From: Liopterus haemorrhoidalis
Taxonomy: Eukaryota > Arthropoda > Insecta > Coleoptera > Dytiscidae
DNA: 64,000 nt
Reading direction: 5' to 3'
Assembly: GCA_963971575.1 (NCBI GenBank)
Contig: OZ020624.1
Span: forward strand, 6,506,903-6,570,902
Shown here: positions 36,410 through 47,900 of the stretch, in pieces
Position numbering within the stretch: position 1 is the first letter of the stretch
How the letters are laid out: each line of letters opens with the position of its first letter
Translations under genes and position numbers: made by a program
Notes under the pieces: model-generated
Told to the model about the DNA's origin: nothing
Seen by the model: the letters and a program-made list of their open reading frames with translations, nothing else
Database searches by the model: none

Positions 36410-36602
36410 TATTATTTTTAGTTTTCCTTAACAAATTTTTAACAAATATTACTATAATTTATACTATTTGTAATAATTTTGGATCTGCAAGGTGTATTTT
36501 ATAAATAAAAATTAATTAGTTTTAAAAAATCTGTTTTATAGTCACGTTTTATTAAAAAGTATCTTTGTCAAATTCTTGTATGCTCAATTTTGTGAGTAAC
36601 TG
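36410..36602. mobile_element. One arm of the CAGTTACTC TA element
   Basis: The inverse of this stretch matches the ends of the composite at 14893-17437 (CAGTTACTCACAAAATTGAG, then TTTAATAAAACGTGACTATA). It is followed by TA at 36603-36604 and directly abuts Tc1 copy 2. No opposite arm was found left of the Tc1. Confidence 0.6.
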
Positions 36603-36639
36603 TATGCATAATATATAAGGTACTAATGGCCTTGCAGTC

Positions 36640-37262
36640 GATGTACCTATATATATATATATATAGCGAGTGGTCTACGACTGGCGCCGTTTCTCGCTTC
36701 CTTTTCGCCAGGCGACTCTGTCCATCCAGTCGCCATCTTGGAGACCTTTTGCCTCCATCGCCTCCCGCACATCCTGAGGCCAGGTCCTTGCTGGTCGCCC
36801 TGGTCTTCGTCTGCGCGCAGGAATCCACTCCCAAATTTTCTTGGGCCATCGGTCGACAGGCATACGCTGGAGGTGCCCATACCATAAGAGTCGTTTGCTT
36901 TCTATTGATTCTATAATGGAGTTTTCAGCATTCATAGTTGCTCTTATGGTATCATTACGAACGTGCTCGAGTTTGGAGATACCGCAACTCCTTCTCCAAA
37001 AGTCCATTTCCACGGCGCTCAGTCGGGCTTTATTTCTTTGTGTGAGCTCCCATGTTTCTGAACCATAGGTACAGATACTTTCGACAATAGTTTTGTAGAT
37101 AACCGTTTTACTTCGTTTGGTTATATTTTCGTTCCACAATACCGGGTTTAGTTGCCTTACTACACACTTCCCTTGCCCTATTTTATTGTTGATATCATCT
37201 TCACTCTTCCCTCTATTTGATAGGGTAACACCTAGGTATTTAAAAGACTGGCAGTTTCTGAT
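36640..37262 (-). pseudogene. RTE-like LINE RT C-terminus
   Basis: The frame is open from about 37262 (SFKYLGVTLSNRGKSEDDIN) through YGSETWELTQRNKARLSAVE, FWRRSCGISKLEHVRN, RLLWYGHLQRM and RRRRPGRPARTWPQDV, ending KRRQS at 36675. These blocks are the C-terminal end of RTE/Rex-like RTs. It is noticeably GC-richer than its surroundings, so it is a recent insertion or from a different source. The catalytic RT domain is missing by 5' truncation. Confidence 0.85.
36649..36665. repeat. (AT)n run at a LINE 3' end
   Basis: A short AT microsatellite follows the LINE coding end on the minus strand, where RTE-like elements often carry short simple repeats. Confidence 0.7.
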
Positions 37263-37880
37263 GTACCTAAAATTCTAAATAAAAAAAAAGTTATTTCTTG
37301 ATTTCTTCGCGACTTCCAAAAGATTGAGTAAACTACTGTATTCTTAAGTGAGTACATAAAACCTTCGTATTAGCGAATCAAGGAAAATTGTCGCAAATCG
37401 AGTTATATTTGTATATAAAGTCTCATATAAATCAAGAAAGACACAGTGTTACAAACAACATTTAAATGATAAACGATATTTGGCACATAAAATATAACCT
37501 TTAACGCATAAATTCTACAATGTAACATAGAACCGATTTCCGTTCGATCAGTTACGAACATAATAAATCTAACATCCATAAAGCATGCAACGTGAACCAA
37601 TATCATCTTAAAGGGAATCATGAATTCATATCTAGGATATGATCGTCTGATCACGATCAGGAATATACACGTATTACAGCATAATGTTTGTACTTTGTAT
37701 ATAGTTTTACATCAAATTACTACAATCTAGAATATAATCTTGAGTTCATATTCTAGTAAAGGTTCAATTACACTGGGCAAGTTTGCCAGCTACTCACCGG
37801 CTAGTAAAGACGCGAAAGGCTGAGCGTATTGCAACTAGCTCAGCGAGTTGCGATTACGCAAAGCTAGTAAAATTCACTTA
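37263..37880. other. Unassigned sequence
   Basis: Nothing was recognised. Confidence 0.35.
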
Positions 37881-38027
37881 AGGATTCCACACATCAAAGC
37901 GGCCGCGGTGGCGGCCACGGTGGCGGCCACGGTAGCGATCAGGTCTCCTCACACTAACGCGGTGGGAGTGGCGGTAGCGGTAGCGATCAGTTAGTGAATC
38001 ACGGTATATAGTTGTATGATAATATTG

Positions 38028-38368
38028 GACCTTGCTTGGGTTATTTCATTTTTCCCCTTTGGAATGTTAAAATTTAAAATTCCAACAATGAAACCATGGA
38101 AACGAATGACATATGTCAAACTTAAATTAATTTTCTTACATATTTTAATGACAAAAAATAAATAAATGGGATATTTGTATTAAGAATGACACAAAAAATC
38201 AAAATATAAAGAAAATGACATTTTAAAATGATATTAACCTTAACCAAAAAATGTTTGTTGCAAGTATGATTTACAAAGCTTAAACAAAACGGCTGAAAAG
38301 CATTATTTAAACGATGAAAGTAACTAGATTGCAAAATCTAGTTCCGCCTAATCGTTTGGAACAGACTT
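38028..38368. mobile_element. TA MITE, CAGTCTG family, truncated copy 4
   Basis: It is the inverse of 3521-3917 from GACCTTGCTTGGG to the AACAGACT end. The final ~40 bp of one end are missing. Confidence 0.75.
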
Positions 38369-38567
38369 TACTATCAATTTCCAAAACTTTTCCTATTTCG
38401 TCCCACACTTTATTTATTTTCCTAATATTCTTGTAATCAGGATGTGCTAAGTCATACAAAATTAAATGATCCTTTACTGATCTATGATTTTTTCTGTTAA
38501 ATTATCTATTTTCGACATTATTTTCTTAAATTTATTCACTCTGTGGTATATAAACAATGAATATCGC

Positions 38568-38711
38568 GCGGCCTAACGCAACTTGTCGAGTTTGGCCGCC
38601 AGTGTTTGGTGATCGCTAGCGGAACGCTGCAGTCGGTGGCGTTCTCAGATAGCGGAACGCTTGTATGTGCGTGGTCTCATTGTATTGTATAGGTTGCGTT
38701 AGGCCGCTGCA
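38568..38711. repeat. Inverted repeat GCGGCCTAACGCAACYT
   Basis: Arms near 38568-38586 and 38693-38711 are inverse copies; the loop contains two AGCGGAACGCT direct repeats. It may be an older nested element or part of the host element. Confidence 0.5.
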
Positions 38712-39025
38712 TTATCGCCACCGTGGCCGCCACCGCGGCCGCTTTGGTGTGTGGAATCCTTTACTCGCTCAGTAGAGGTTACGCGACAGATGAGGCGTTT
38801 ATAAAGAAACTAGTGGCCTATTGGTCGCCAGCAGCCCGATAAACAATTTCTGGCGACCAGCGACGCCCAAAGGAAAGATATAAAAAAAGATTATTGTTTT
38901 TGAAACTGAAAGAATATTAAAATTTGTTGAGGTAAAATAAGTAATAAAAATCAGCTGTGGCCACCACAGGACCGACCGCCATTGTAAAGTACTTATATAA
39001 TTTATCATGACCATGGAAACGTTAC

Positions 39026-39029
<4 letters not shown>

Positions 39030-39056
<27 letters not shown>

Positions 39057-39144
39057 GACTCCTCTGTTTATTTACAATCTGTTACATAGTAACAATAAGT
39101 AAATAGTTTATACATACACATACAGCTTGAATGGATATTGTCCA
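39030..39144 (-). mobile_element. Short poly(A) retrocopy in R1
   Basis: On the minus strand an 88-nt non-repetitive stretch contains AATAAA about 10 nt before a 27-nt poly(A). A 9-bp duplication GTTACATAT flanks it (39021-39029, 39145-39153). This is the signature of LINE-mediated insertion of a 5'-truncated mRNA or LINE/SINE 3' end. The source transcript is unknown. Confidence 0.8.
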
Positions 39145-39467
39145 GTTACATATAAGTACGAAAAAATTGAGACTGAAACAATTTCGAAAAATTTTACAGA
39201 AATTATTCGAAATTTTTCGTTTTATCAAAAAACGTCTCAAATAAAAGTTATTAGTTATTACTTTTATAGCAACTTTTGTTAAATACATTATTACGAAATA
39301 TTTTTCAGTTGCTAAATATTCGCAAAAATCTTAAAATCAACACGAGTAAATTCCCATTTCTAGTCAACCGATTTTTACCAGAAGTTGATCAACTCGTGCC
39401 ACTGTTGTCAAAAGCTTAAATATACAGTTTCATAAAAATCCTTTTAGCCGAATTTGCTCTACACGTG

Positions 39468-39542
39468 TACACAGACGGACAGACGAACAGACAGACGGTC
39501 AGACAGACAGACAGACAGACAGACAGACGGACAGACAGACCG
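39468..39542. repeat. Imperfect CAGA/CGGA microsatellite
   Basis: It lies in R1 copy B at the position equivalent to 1075-1168 of copy A. Confidence 0.85.
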
Positions 39543-39647
39543 ACAAACATCATGCTAAAAATAGTCAAAACATTATGTAGGGACCTCAATTCGTGTAGAT
39601 CCATCGAAATCTCGAAATGTCAAAATCGGTATGATCACAATACGAAC

Positions 39648-39730
39648 CAGTGGCGAAAGGAAACCTCCGCTAGACTTGCCCTCCCATAAAAAAAATATTT
39701 AAAAAAAAATAAACTAAAAAAAAAAAAAAA
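39648..39730 (+). mobile_element. hAT-like left end
   Basis: CAGTGGCGAAAGGAAACCTC begins here, followed by an A-rich stretch. No right partner was seen. Confidence 0.35.
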
Positions 39731-39821
39731 ATTTATATATTTAGATAAATCTTCAAAAATACATCAAATTATGTTCTATACAAATTTTTGTCCAAGGCTT
39801 GCTTTACTAGTTACGAATTAA

Positions 39822-40820
<999 letters not shown>

Positions 40821-41329
40821 AATATGAAAAATAAAAAAGTCAGTGGTTTTCAAAATTTGGGGCATCTTTTTGTTTGTTTATTTTTGGACGAAATTCACAT
40901 TTTAGAGAAAATGGCAAAGGAAAAATCGATTGCATTCTACGTCACCATGCTGTCTTTTAAATTGTGCCGGACATTTACCTAACACCCTGTATAACTATTT
41001 AAAATATAATATAATTAGGTGTTTCTCTATTTTGTGTCTTTAAAAATTTTTATATCACCAATATATAATGATAAATATTAAACATCGAAAGATGTGAAGC
41101 ATGAAATATATATTATTATTATTATCTTTTATTTCACATTACAGATTGCTCCGCACATAATTGTTCAGGTGAGTGTTCAGGTAAAAATAAATTCCTAGTT
41201 ATAGACTTTTTAGATAGCGTTTTTCTAGACATATGTAGTGGACTTTTGCGAGATTTCTGTAGTGGTAGGTAATATCTGTGACTATGGGAGAAACCCTGTC
41301 CCAGGGTATTATTATTAATTCTAAAGTAT
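40821..41329. other. Unassigned; hAT-like end near 40841
   Basis: CAGTGGTTTTCAAAATTTGG near 40841 resembles a hAT terminus, without a partner. Otherwise unassigned. Confidence 0.35.
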
Positions 41330-41517
41330 CGTATCCATTTCGCTCGGTTGCCGCGCGAACACGCCTCGCGGGGCATGCCTCAGCGGTGCCTCGCAATGTG
41401 TAGACGTGCCGCGCGAGGTGTGCCTCACCCTGAGGCTGTCTCGAGATGAGCTGTTCCAAGTCGGTTTTTCGGCGTGCTGACAAGCGCCTCGCGTCTCTTG
41501 CCTCGCTCTGTTTAGAC

Positions 41518-42422
41518 TAGAGATGGGTCGTTCATGAACGAACCGGCTCAGTACACTGACCGAAGTGACACGGTTCACCAAATTGAAATGAGCCGGCTCA
41601 CGGCTCACTGTATAGTTTCAAGTTTCAAGGATACGATTGGTCGGGCGGTTGTGAGCAGTGACCGGAGTGATCCGGATCTGGATCGATGTCATGTTGAACT
41701 TCGCGAGAACTCGGCTTGTAATGTATTATCATTAATTGTATTTTGTCATCAATTTGTAGGGCAGTTTATTTGAAACTAATAGGCTTAGTCTGTATTTTCT
41801 TACAACCATACTATATAAAAATATTAAAAATATTGCCCAAATCCCAGATGTCCGATTTATAAGGGCAATAAACATCGCCATAAACTTAACACATCTGGTT
41901 TAAAATACAGTAGCTACATAAAGTGAATTGTTAGATAAGAGCCGGGGCTAAGCGACGTTCTACCTACGAGCAAACGACCGACAAATGACTGACCTGTGTC
42001 TCGGGATCATGTTTACAGTTCATATATTGCAAGAACCGGCTCTAAGCAAGAGCCGGCTCTAAGCGACGTTCTACCTACGACCGAACGACCGACCGACCTG
42101 TGTCTTGGAATCATGTTTACAGTTCATATATTGCAAGAACCGGCCCTAAGCAAGAGCCGGCTCTAAGCGACGTTCTACCTACGACCAAACGACCGACCGA
42201 CCTGTGTCTCGGGATCATGTTTACAGTTTATATATTGCAAGAACCAGCTCTAAGCAAGAGCCGGCTCTAAGCGGCGTTCTACCTACGAACTAATGACCGA
42301 CCTGTGTGTCGGAAACATGTTTACTTAACCGGATCACTGAGCCGGATCAATGAACCGGCTCAACAAACTGAACGACCTCCACTGATCCGGTTCCGCAAAC
42401 TGAGCCGAAATTCCCATCTCTA
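41518..42422. mobile_element. Non-autonomous hAT with internal tandem repeats
   Basis: Ends TAGAGATGGG and CCCATCTCTA are flanked by an exact 8-bp duplication GTTTAGAC (41510-41517, 42423-42430). The interior holds a ~104-bp tandem repeat and many GAGCCGG/CCGGCTC motifs. No transposase. Confidence 0.9.
41937..42335. repeat. ~104-bp tandem repeat, about 3.7 copies
   Basis: Units start near 41937, 42048, 42152 and 42256 with AAGAGCCGGCTCTAAGCGAC and contain GTTCTACCTACGA and ATCATGTTTACAG. The first unit is 7 bp longer and the last is truncated. Confidence 0.9.
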
Positions 42423-42759
42423 GTTTAGACTGCTTAACGGAGTACCTCAGCGCCTCGGCCGCCCACGCGCTATTTAGGTTAGTGCATTTGTAGAGCAATA
42501 GACAACATACAGCATGAACAACGATACATGCAAATTGTTAATTTATTTGTATAAGGAAAAAGGGTATTTTGGGACCCGAAAATAAAGGACTATCATAATA
42601 AGAGAATCAGAGAGGACTGCTGGTTAAATATCAGTGAAGTTATGGGTTTGCCTAAAACTACTATTAAACAAAAAATGAAAATATTTTATTGTACAATTCC
42701 CTAATCCACCAACGCGATTTTCGTCGCTGTTTCCTCTTCTTCGTAATCATTCTGTGTAT

Positions 42760-42935
42760 CGCAATGAAGCAAACCGACGTACTTTCCTGGTTTTTAGAAT
42801 GTATACAAGTTTTCCTCTGTCAACTCTATCGAATGCCTTACTTAAGTCTATGAAGCAAGCATGCACCTGCATTTTTCGAGACAAATATCTTGCAGTGATT
42901 GACTTCTTCAAGTAAATAGCCATTTCAGTGACGTG
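42760..42935 (-). pseudogene. LINE RT fragment
   Basis: Minus-strand translation includes VHACFIDLSKAFDRVDRGKL, the first RT aspartate block of RTE/CR1-like LINEs. Only this block remains. Confidence 0.7.
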
Positions 42936-42988
42936 GTTCTATAGTAATTCATAGGTTTGTTAAATCAGTTGGCCGATTCATGATAGGC

Positions 42989-43289
42989 TAGGGTGACCAT
43001 TCGTCCCGCATTTTAACATTTTGTCCCACATGAAGATGCGTCCCGCATTGTCCCGCATTTTGGATTTGGGAGGTGAGGACCTTTTTTTTGCTCTTCACTT
43101 GGATTTGGGAGGTGAAGACCTTTTTTTTGCTCTTCACTTGGATTTTGGGAAATGAGGACCTTTTTTGTTTTGCTCTTTACTTGGATTTGGGAGATGAGGA
43201 CCTTTTTTTTGCTCTTCACTTGGATTTGGGAGGTGAAGACCTTTTTTTTTGCTCCGTCCCGCATTGCCTTCTTAAGGAAGGTCACCCTA
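42989..43289. mobile_element. Small hAT-type MITE, TAGGGTGACC family, copy 1
   Basis: Ends TAGGGTGACC are inverted and flanked by an 8-bp duplication TGATAGGC (42981-42988, 43290-43297). The interior has about 4.5 tandem ~40-bp units (TTGGATTTGGGAGGTGARGA plus a T-run and GCTCTTCAC). Confidence 0.9.
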
Positions 43290-43317
43290 TGATAGGCTCA
43301 CATCCATATTAAAAGCT

Positions 43318-43470
43318 CAATCCAGAACCACAATCTGATTTTAGAAGAAACAATTATATGATATTCGTCATCTATCAACTTCAGGAAAAACGCATTGAAC
43401 AAAATAGGGACATATATCTGTTTCGTCGACTTCAACAAAGCATTTCACAGTTCCTCGTCCATTACTCTGG
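43318..43470 (+). pseudogene. LINE RT fragment, same family as 46290
   Basis: Pieces of the pre-RT and first RT block (FVDFNKAFH) align with 46292-46410 almost base for base. Truncated on both sides. Confidence 0.65.
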
Positions 43471-43683
43471 AAAATTCCACAAAAATTCGGAGCAGTAGCA
43501 TTTAGTAATGGCAGCATGTTTGGTTGCCTCACAGCTACTGACACTTGCTTGCCTCGTAGCGTGGCTCACGCTGCCTCGCGAAGCAGTCACGCTTGCCAAA
43601 TGATAGCTCAGACAGCAGCCGCGCGAGGTAGCCGCGCGAAATGGATACGAAACTTAAAGATGGCCTGCTAACTGAAATACATA

Positions 43684-43879
43684 ATAGCTGCTTTCCTTTT
43701 ACAAGTTAAAATGCTTGGCTAAGCTAAGAAGTTAGTCAATTGTCTTAGCAAGGGAAAGGGAGGAGGAAAAAACTTAGTTTATCTTAGCCAGTGTCTTATA
43801 AATGGAACGTTCTTACAACTTAGGTTAACTTAGCTTAGCTTAGATTTTTCAAGTAAAGTGGTAAAAGGAAAGCGCCTAT
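43684..43879. mobile_element. TA-flanked MITE with CTTAGCTTAG motifs
   Basis: Inverted ends ATAGSYGCTTTCCTTTTAC lie next to TA at 43682-43683 and 43880-43881. Inside are mirrored GGCTAAGCTAAG / CTTAGCTTAGCTTAG stretches. It is 196 bp and non-coding. Confidence 0.65.
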
Positions 43880-43881
43880 TA

Positions 43882-44289
43882 ATACAGTACATTACAATTT
43901 TTAAAACAATAACTCAGTATACTTATTATTTCCTTGTTCAAAATATTCAAATATACAAATTCCACGAGTGCCCTCAACTAATTCAATTAATATTATTTAT
44001 GTGTTTATATTTTAATCTACTTGTTTTATGATTGCTGTTTTGTTTTTATTAGTTGTATTTAAAATGAAGTGGAACAGTAATGATTTTTTTTTTCATATTT
44101 TTCTGGCTTTGCTACCATGTTTGTTAAACCTACACTTTTCTAAATTACTTTTCATGCAACTCCTGACGTAATAAAAGGGTAACAACAATTACCGCACGAA
44201 CTATTATTATACTTCTCCCGACATTTTAGTGATACTGAATACGTAATGATTTTATTTTGTGAAAAAAGGGTTTCGGACATAAATAAAAC
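43882..44289. other. Unassigned AT-rich sequence
   Basis: Nothing was recognised. Confidence 0.35.
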
Positions 44290-44766
44290 ATCTAGATCTA
44301 ACTGACCAGTTTCAAAATAATTTATTTCTTCCTCAGAGCTGGTCTAAAAGCGTACGGTCACTATTTTAATATATTGTAATATCATTGTAATCTGTTTCTA
44401 TTGTAATTTTATCTAAATTGACATGTATGTAATTTTTGACTTGTGTAAACATTTTTCATAATGTACATAACACCAATAAATTATTATTATTGGGGTTTGT
44501 CAGGTCATGACAAGCGGCCACTAATCTCAAACTTCAGCAACCTTTTGAGCCGCGTCATACTAGAGACTAGTGGAGCTGAATACACACGACTACATCCCAA
44601 ACCACATTATTTTTATTATTATTATGGGGTTTGTCAGGTCTTGACAAGCGTCCACTAATCTCAAACTTCAGCAATCTTTTGAGCCGCGTCATACTAGAGA
44701 CTAGTGGAGCTAAATACACTCTGATGAAGAAATAAATTATTTCGAAACTGCTCAGCTAGATCTAGT
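44290..44766. repeat. Inverted arms enclosing a ~140-bp direct repeat
   Basis: Arms TTTCRAAATAATTTATTTCTTC occur at ~44295-44335 and inverted at ~44722-44766. Between them a block GGGGTTTGTCAGGTCWTGACAA is repeated (about 44490 and 44630), each copy preceded by an ATT-triplet run. It may be two LINE/SINE tails in tandem. Class unknown. Confidence 0.55.
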
Positions 44767-44889
44767 TTTTCTATATATGTCCACAAGCCGTACAACATTT
44801 TTTCACAAATTTTACGTTAATTTTGATGAACTTGTATGACTTTGTCCTCCAATATTGTATTGACTGACTGAAAGCAGTTTTTTGTATTT

Positions 44890-45075
44890 GTTATTTGGTC
44901 AATGACATTATTACGTACTACAACACTGCAGCCAGAAAATCGCTTGTTTAACATATTGGCACGTACACACAACATTCTAAATTGTTTACTAATGTCCGCA
45001 TTGTCTAAGAGATCGTCACATATTATGTGGTCGAGATACGTAACTGACGACACGCAAGGCACTATCTGTCCACAT
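44890..45075 (-). pseudogene. LINE RT C-terminal fragment
   Basis: Minus-strand VSSVTYLDHIICDDLLDNAD, then LCVRANMLNKRFSGCS, corresponds to the block after the RT core of a non-LTR element (YLGHIISDD type). It is fused to the truncated DD41D mariner. Confidence 0.65.
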
Positions 45076-45085
45076 AAATGAAGAT

Positions 45086-46107
45086 CAAAAACGGTGATTC
45101 GGCGACTGTAGCGCGTAGAAAATTCTGCAGTATTCGAGGTTTTCGCCACTTAAATGATGCGCCAAGCATTCCTCTCATTCGACATTGGGTTAAAAAGTTT
45201 GAAGAGACTGGTACAACGCTGGATAAATCAAAATCCGGGCGACCTAGGTCATCAAGAACGGTAGAAAACGTGGAGAATGTTAATTAGTCTGTTCGTGACG
45301 ACCCGGACCTTTCAATTCGGAAGCGCGCAAGTGCTTTAAATGTGCATAGATCATCATTACATCGCATTATGCACAAAGACCTAAAGCTGCACCCCTACAA
45401 AATTCAATTGGTGCAAGAATTAAAGCCCCAAGATGCCAGTCAGAGGCTTAATTTCGTAAATCAGGTGATTGAGCGATTTTCAACGTTTACCAACATTTTG
45501 TTTTCGGATGAAGCTCATTTTCATCTTAATGGCCACGTAAATAAGCAGAACTGCCGCTACTGGAGTGCAACGAATCCGAAACGCAAACATCAGAAACATC
45601 AGTGACCGTATGGGCTGCGATGTCGGCGCTGGGAATTATCGGCCCTTACTTTTTTGAAGACGAAAGGGGGCAGTTACAGTGAATTCAGAGCGTTATGTGG
45701 AGATGTTAGACAACTTCTTGGTACCTGAACTGCAAAACTTTCCTGGCTATAACCAAAGAACATGGTTCCAACAGGACGGAGCAACTTCACACACGTCCAA
45801 TATGTCTCTGCCACGTGTTCGTGAAAGTTTCTCAGGCAAATTGATCTCCTGGAGAGGTGACATAAATTGGCCTCCACGCACTCCAGATTTAACCCCTATG
45901 GACTTTTTCCTATGGGGTTATCTTAAATCTAAAGTTTACGCCAATAAACCGACTTCACTGGCGCATTTGAAATAAAATATCCGTCACGAAATGGCAGCCA
46001 TCCCTGAGTCCACCTGCCGAGACGTCATAAGTAATTTTACTGTTCGATTAAATGAGTGCCGAGAACGCCAGGGTCTACATTTAGACGATATTATTTTTAA
46101 GAAATAA
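45086..46107 (+). pseudogene. DD41D mariner transposase, broken
   Basis: A stop replaces Gln after VENVN, ~17 bp are lost after KRKHQKH near 45600, 4 bp are lost before TVNSERYVEM, and a stop follows SLAHLK. The catalytic blocks FSDEAHFHLNG, WFQQDGATSHTS and LTPMDFFLWG are still visible. Confidence 0.9.
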
Positions 46108-46156
46108 ATCCCCAAAAAGTGTATTTTAATAATTAATAAACATTTTTTCTATATTT
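45086..46156 (+). mobile_element. DD41D mariner, copy 2, truncated at both ends
   Basis: It begins inside the coding region (KNGDSATVARRKF) and ends within the 3' untranslated part after TTTTTTCTATAT, where it joins a TTAA-element arm. Neither terminal repeat is present. Confidence 0.9.
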
Positions 46157-46281
46157 TTATCTATCCTATTAGATAGATAAAAATTCGGTGCAAAATTTGA
46201 TGTATAGATTGACACTAATTTTATTTCAGATTGTTAGTTTTGTATAAGAAATTTGTAACCTCTGGGTGGTTATACGCAGCC
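46157..46281. mobile_element. One arm of the TTAA element family
   Basis: The arm matches the inverted arms of 31719-32477 and ends GGTTATACGCAGCC before TTAA (46282-46285). The other arm is missing; its place is taken by the truncated mariner. Confidence 0.7.
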
Positions 46282-46289
46282 TTAAAAGC

Positions 46290-47890
46290 TCATAATCCGG
46301 AACAGATTTTTGGAGAAACAATTATATAATATTCTTCATCCGACAATTTCAGGAAATCGATCAAAATAAAGACATACAACTGTTTCGTCGACTTCAACAA
46401 AGTCTTTAACACAGTTCCTTGCCCTATATTCTGAAAAATATTTCGAAAAATCGGATATTCTCCAAAACTCCTACAGCTCATTCGTAGCTTGCATAACCAA
46501 ACGGAAATAAAAGTCTGTGTAAACGGAACACAATCGAATTCATTTCCAGTAACTATTGGCACCAGACAAGGGTATGTTCTTGCACCTACACTATTCAACA
46601 TATTTCTTGCAGCAGTATTAGAGGTTGCTTACTGTGACTACATAGGTGGTGTGTACATTCGTTATAGAATTGACTACACACATTATCAAAATTCAAAGCC
46701 ATCTCTAAGTTGAAACAATACAGCATGCGTTTTATGCGTACGATTGTGAGTGCACAATCAATTGCTCTGGATGACTTACAAAAGGTAATATCAAGGCTAG
46801 GGTGACCATTCGTCCCGCATTTTAACATTTTATCCCGCAAAAGTCCCGCATTTTGGATTTGGGAGGTGAGGACCATTTTTTTTGCTCTTCACTTGGATTT
46901 GGGAGGTGAAGACCTTTTTTTTGCTCTTCACTTGGATCTTGGGAGATGAGGACCTTTTTTTTGCTCTTCACGTGGATTTGGGAGGTGAGGATCTTTTTTT
47001 TACTCCGTCCCGCATTGCCTTCTTAAGAAAATGGTCACCCTAATCAATGCTATTTGAAACAAGCAAGCGTTTTGACCTGCAAATAAGTATGACAAAAACT
47101 GAGTTTATGGTAAGAGCTCCAATACAATTAACGCCACTTTTAACTTTTTAATTAATGACAAATCTCTCAAGGAAACAAGCGCTTCAAATACCTTTGAAGC
47201 ATTATTTTCTGCGAGTTTAATCCTGATGTAGAAATAAATAATTGACTAACTGTTGCTGCTGCTAAGTCATATAAAAGCCTTAGCAAAAGAGTATGGCTAA
47301 ACCACGCCGACAAACTCGATATTAAACCTGCTGTCTATAAATCTGTAGTGCTACCAATCTTACTATACGCGTCAGAAACGTGAGTAGTTTACCACCGACA
47401 CTATTGCAATTTGGATAGATTTCAACGATGCCTAAGAACAATCTTGAAAATAAAATGGCAGGATCTTGTCATCAATATATCTGCCTAACGTATGCCTAAC
47501 GTATGCGCCTTCCTCGTGACATACGTAATACGTATGTAACGAGAACGCCTTCCAAAGCAGCTACTTTACTCTGAACTGTAAACTGGTGTTCGTAATATGC
47601 TGACTGGTGTTACTACTGTCACTTAAAAATAGAAACTTACGCTGCCATAATTAGGAAAAGTTGTCAAAAAATCAAAATATATGGCAGAGAACTACATGGA
47701 AGGTATTATCCATGTATAAAAACAAAAGACAGCAAACTGTACTAGCCAAAGCTATTGCGAAGAAACAGAGAATGTCAGATATCAACAGTACAACAATGCT
47801 AACATTCCCTATTTTTGACAGACGGGGTACCACCAAAATAAGTCACCTTAGACATCTTAGACCAATGAAAGACGAAGACACAACATTATA
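46290..47890 (+). pseudogene. LINE RT remnant (RTE/Rex-like), split by a MITE
   Basis: In order: FVDFNKVFNTVPCPIF, LIRSLHNQTEIKVCVNG, VTIGTRQGYVLAPTLFNIFL, then past the MITE KRFDLQISMTKTEFM, YKSLSKRVWLNHADKL, VLPILLYASETW and IKWQDLV. These are consecutive RT blocks. The YADD region is lost around 46630-46720. The 47661-47890 frame may be the decayed tail and has no motif. Confidence 0.7.
46798..47042. mobile_element. Small hAT-type MITE, TAGGGTGACC family, copy 2
   Basis: Same ends and tandem interior as 42989-43289, 245 bp. Flanked by ATCAAGGC (46790-46797) and ATCAATGC (47043-47050), a 7-of-8 match duplication. It sits inside LINE coding sequence. Confidence 0.85.
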
Positions 47891-47900
47891 AAATAAATAT

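Larger units (their letters stand above)
37881..38760. mobile_element. GC-rich-ended PIF/Harbinger-like element
   Basis: Inverted ends AGGATTCCACACAYCAAAGC continue into a GGCCGCGGTGGCGGCCACGG tract, ~45 bp in all, flanked by TTA at 37878-37880 and 38761-38763. A TTA duplication is characteristic of PIF/Harbinger. No transposase frame exists. A CAGTCTG-family MITE (38028-38368) and an inner inverted repeat (38568-38711) are nested inside. Confidence 0.75.
38941..39632. repeat. R1 dispersed repeat, copy B
   Basis: Inverse of copy A, from AATCAGCTGTGGCCACCACA to GAAATCTCGAAATGTCAAAA. It carries a (CAGA/CGGA) array at about 39468-39542 and a poly(T) retrocopy insertion at 39030-39144. Confidence 0.7.
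41330..43648. mobile_element. Composite GC-rich TIR element with GCCTCGCG motifs
   Basis: Inverted ends around TCGTATCCATTTCGC at 41330 and 43648 continue into CG-rich tracts with repeated GCCTCGCG/GCGCGAGG motifs. The interior has been invaded by a hAT (41518-42422), a small hAT (42989-43289) and LINE fragments. No target duplication or transposase could be defined. Confidence 0.5.

Noticed and set aside
41937..42335. Regular ~104-bp repeats that could suggest a CRISPR-like array
   Set aside because: Whole units are repeated, with no alternation of short repeats and unique spacers; it lies in a hAT element of an apparently eukaryotic genome.
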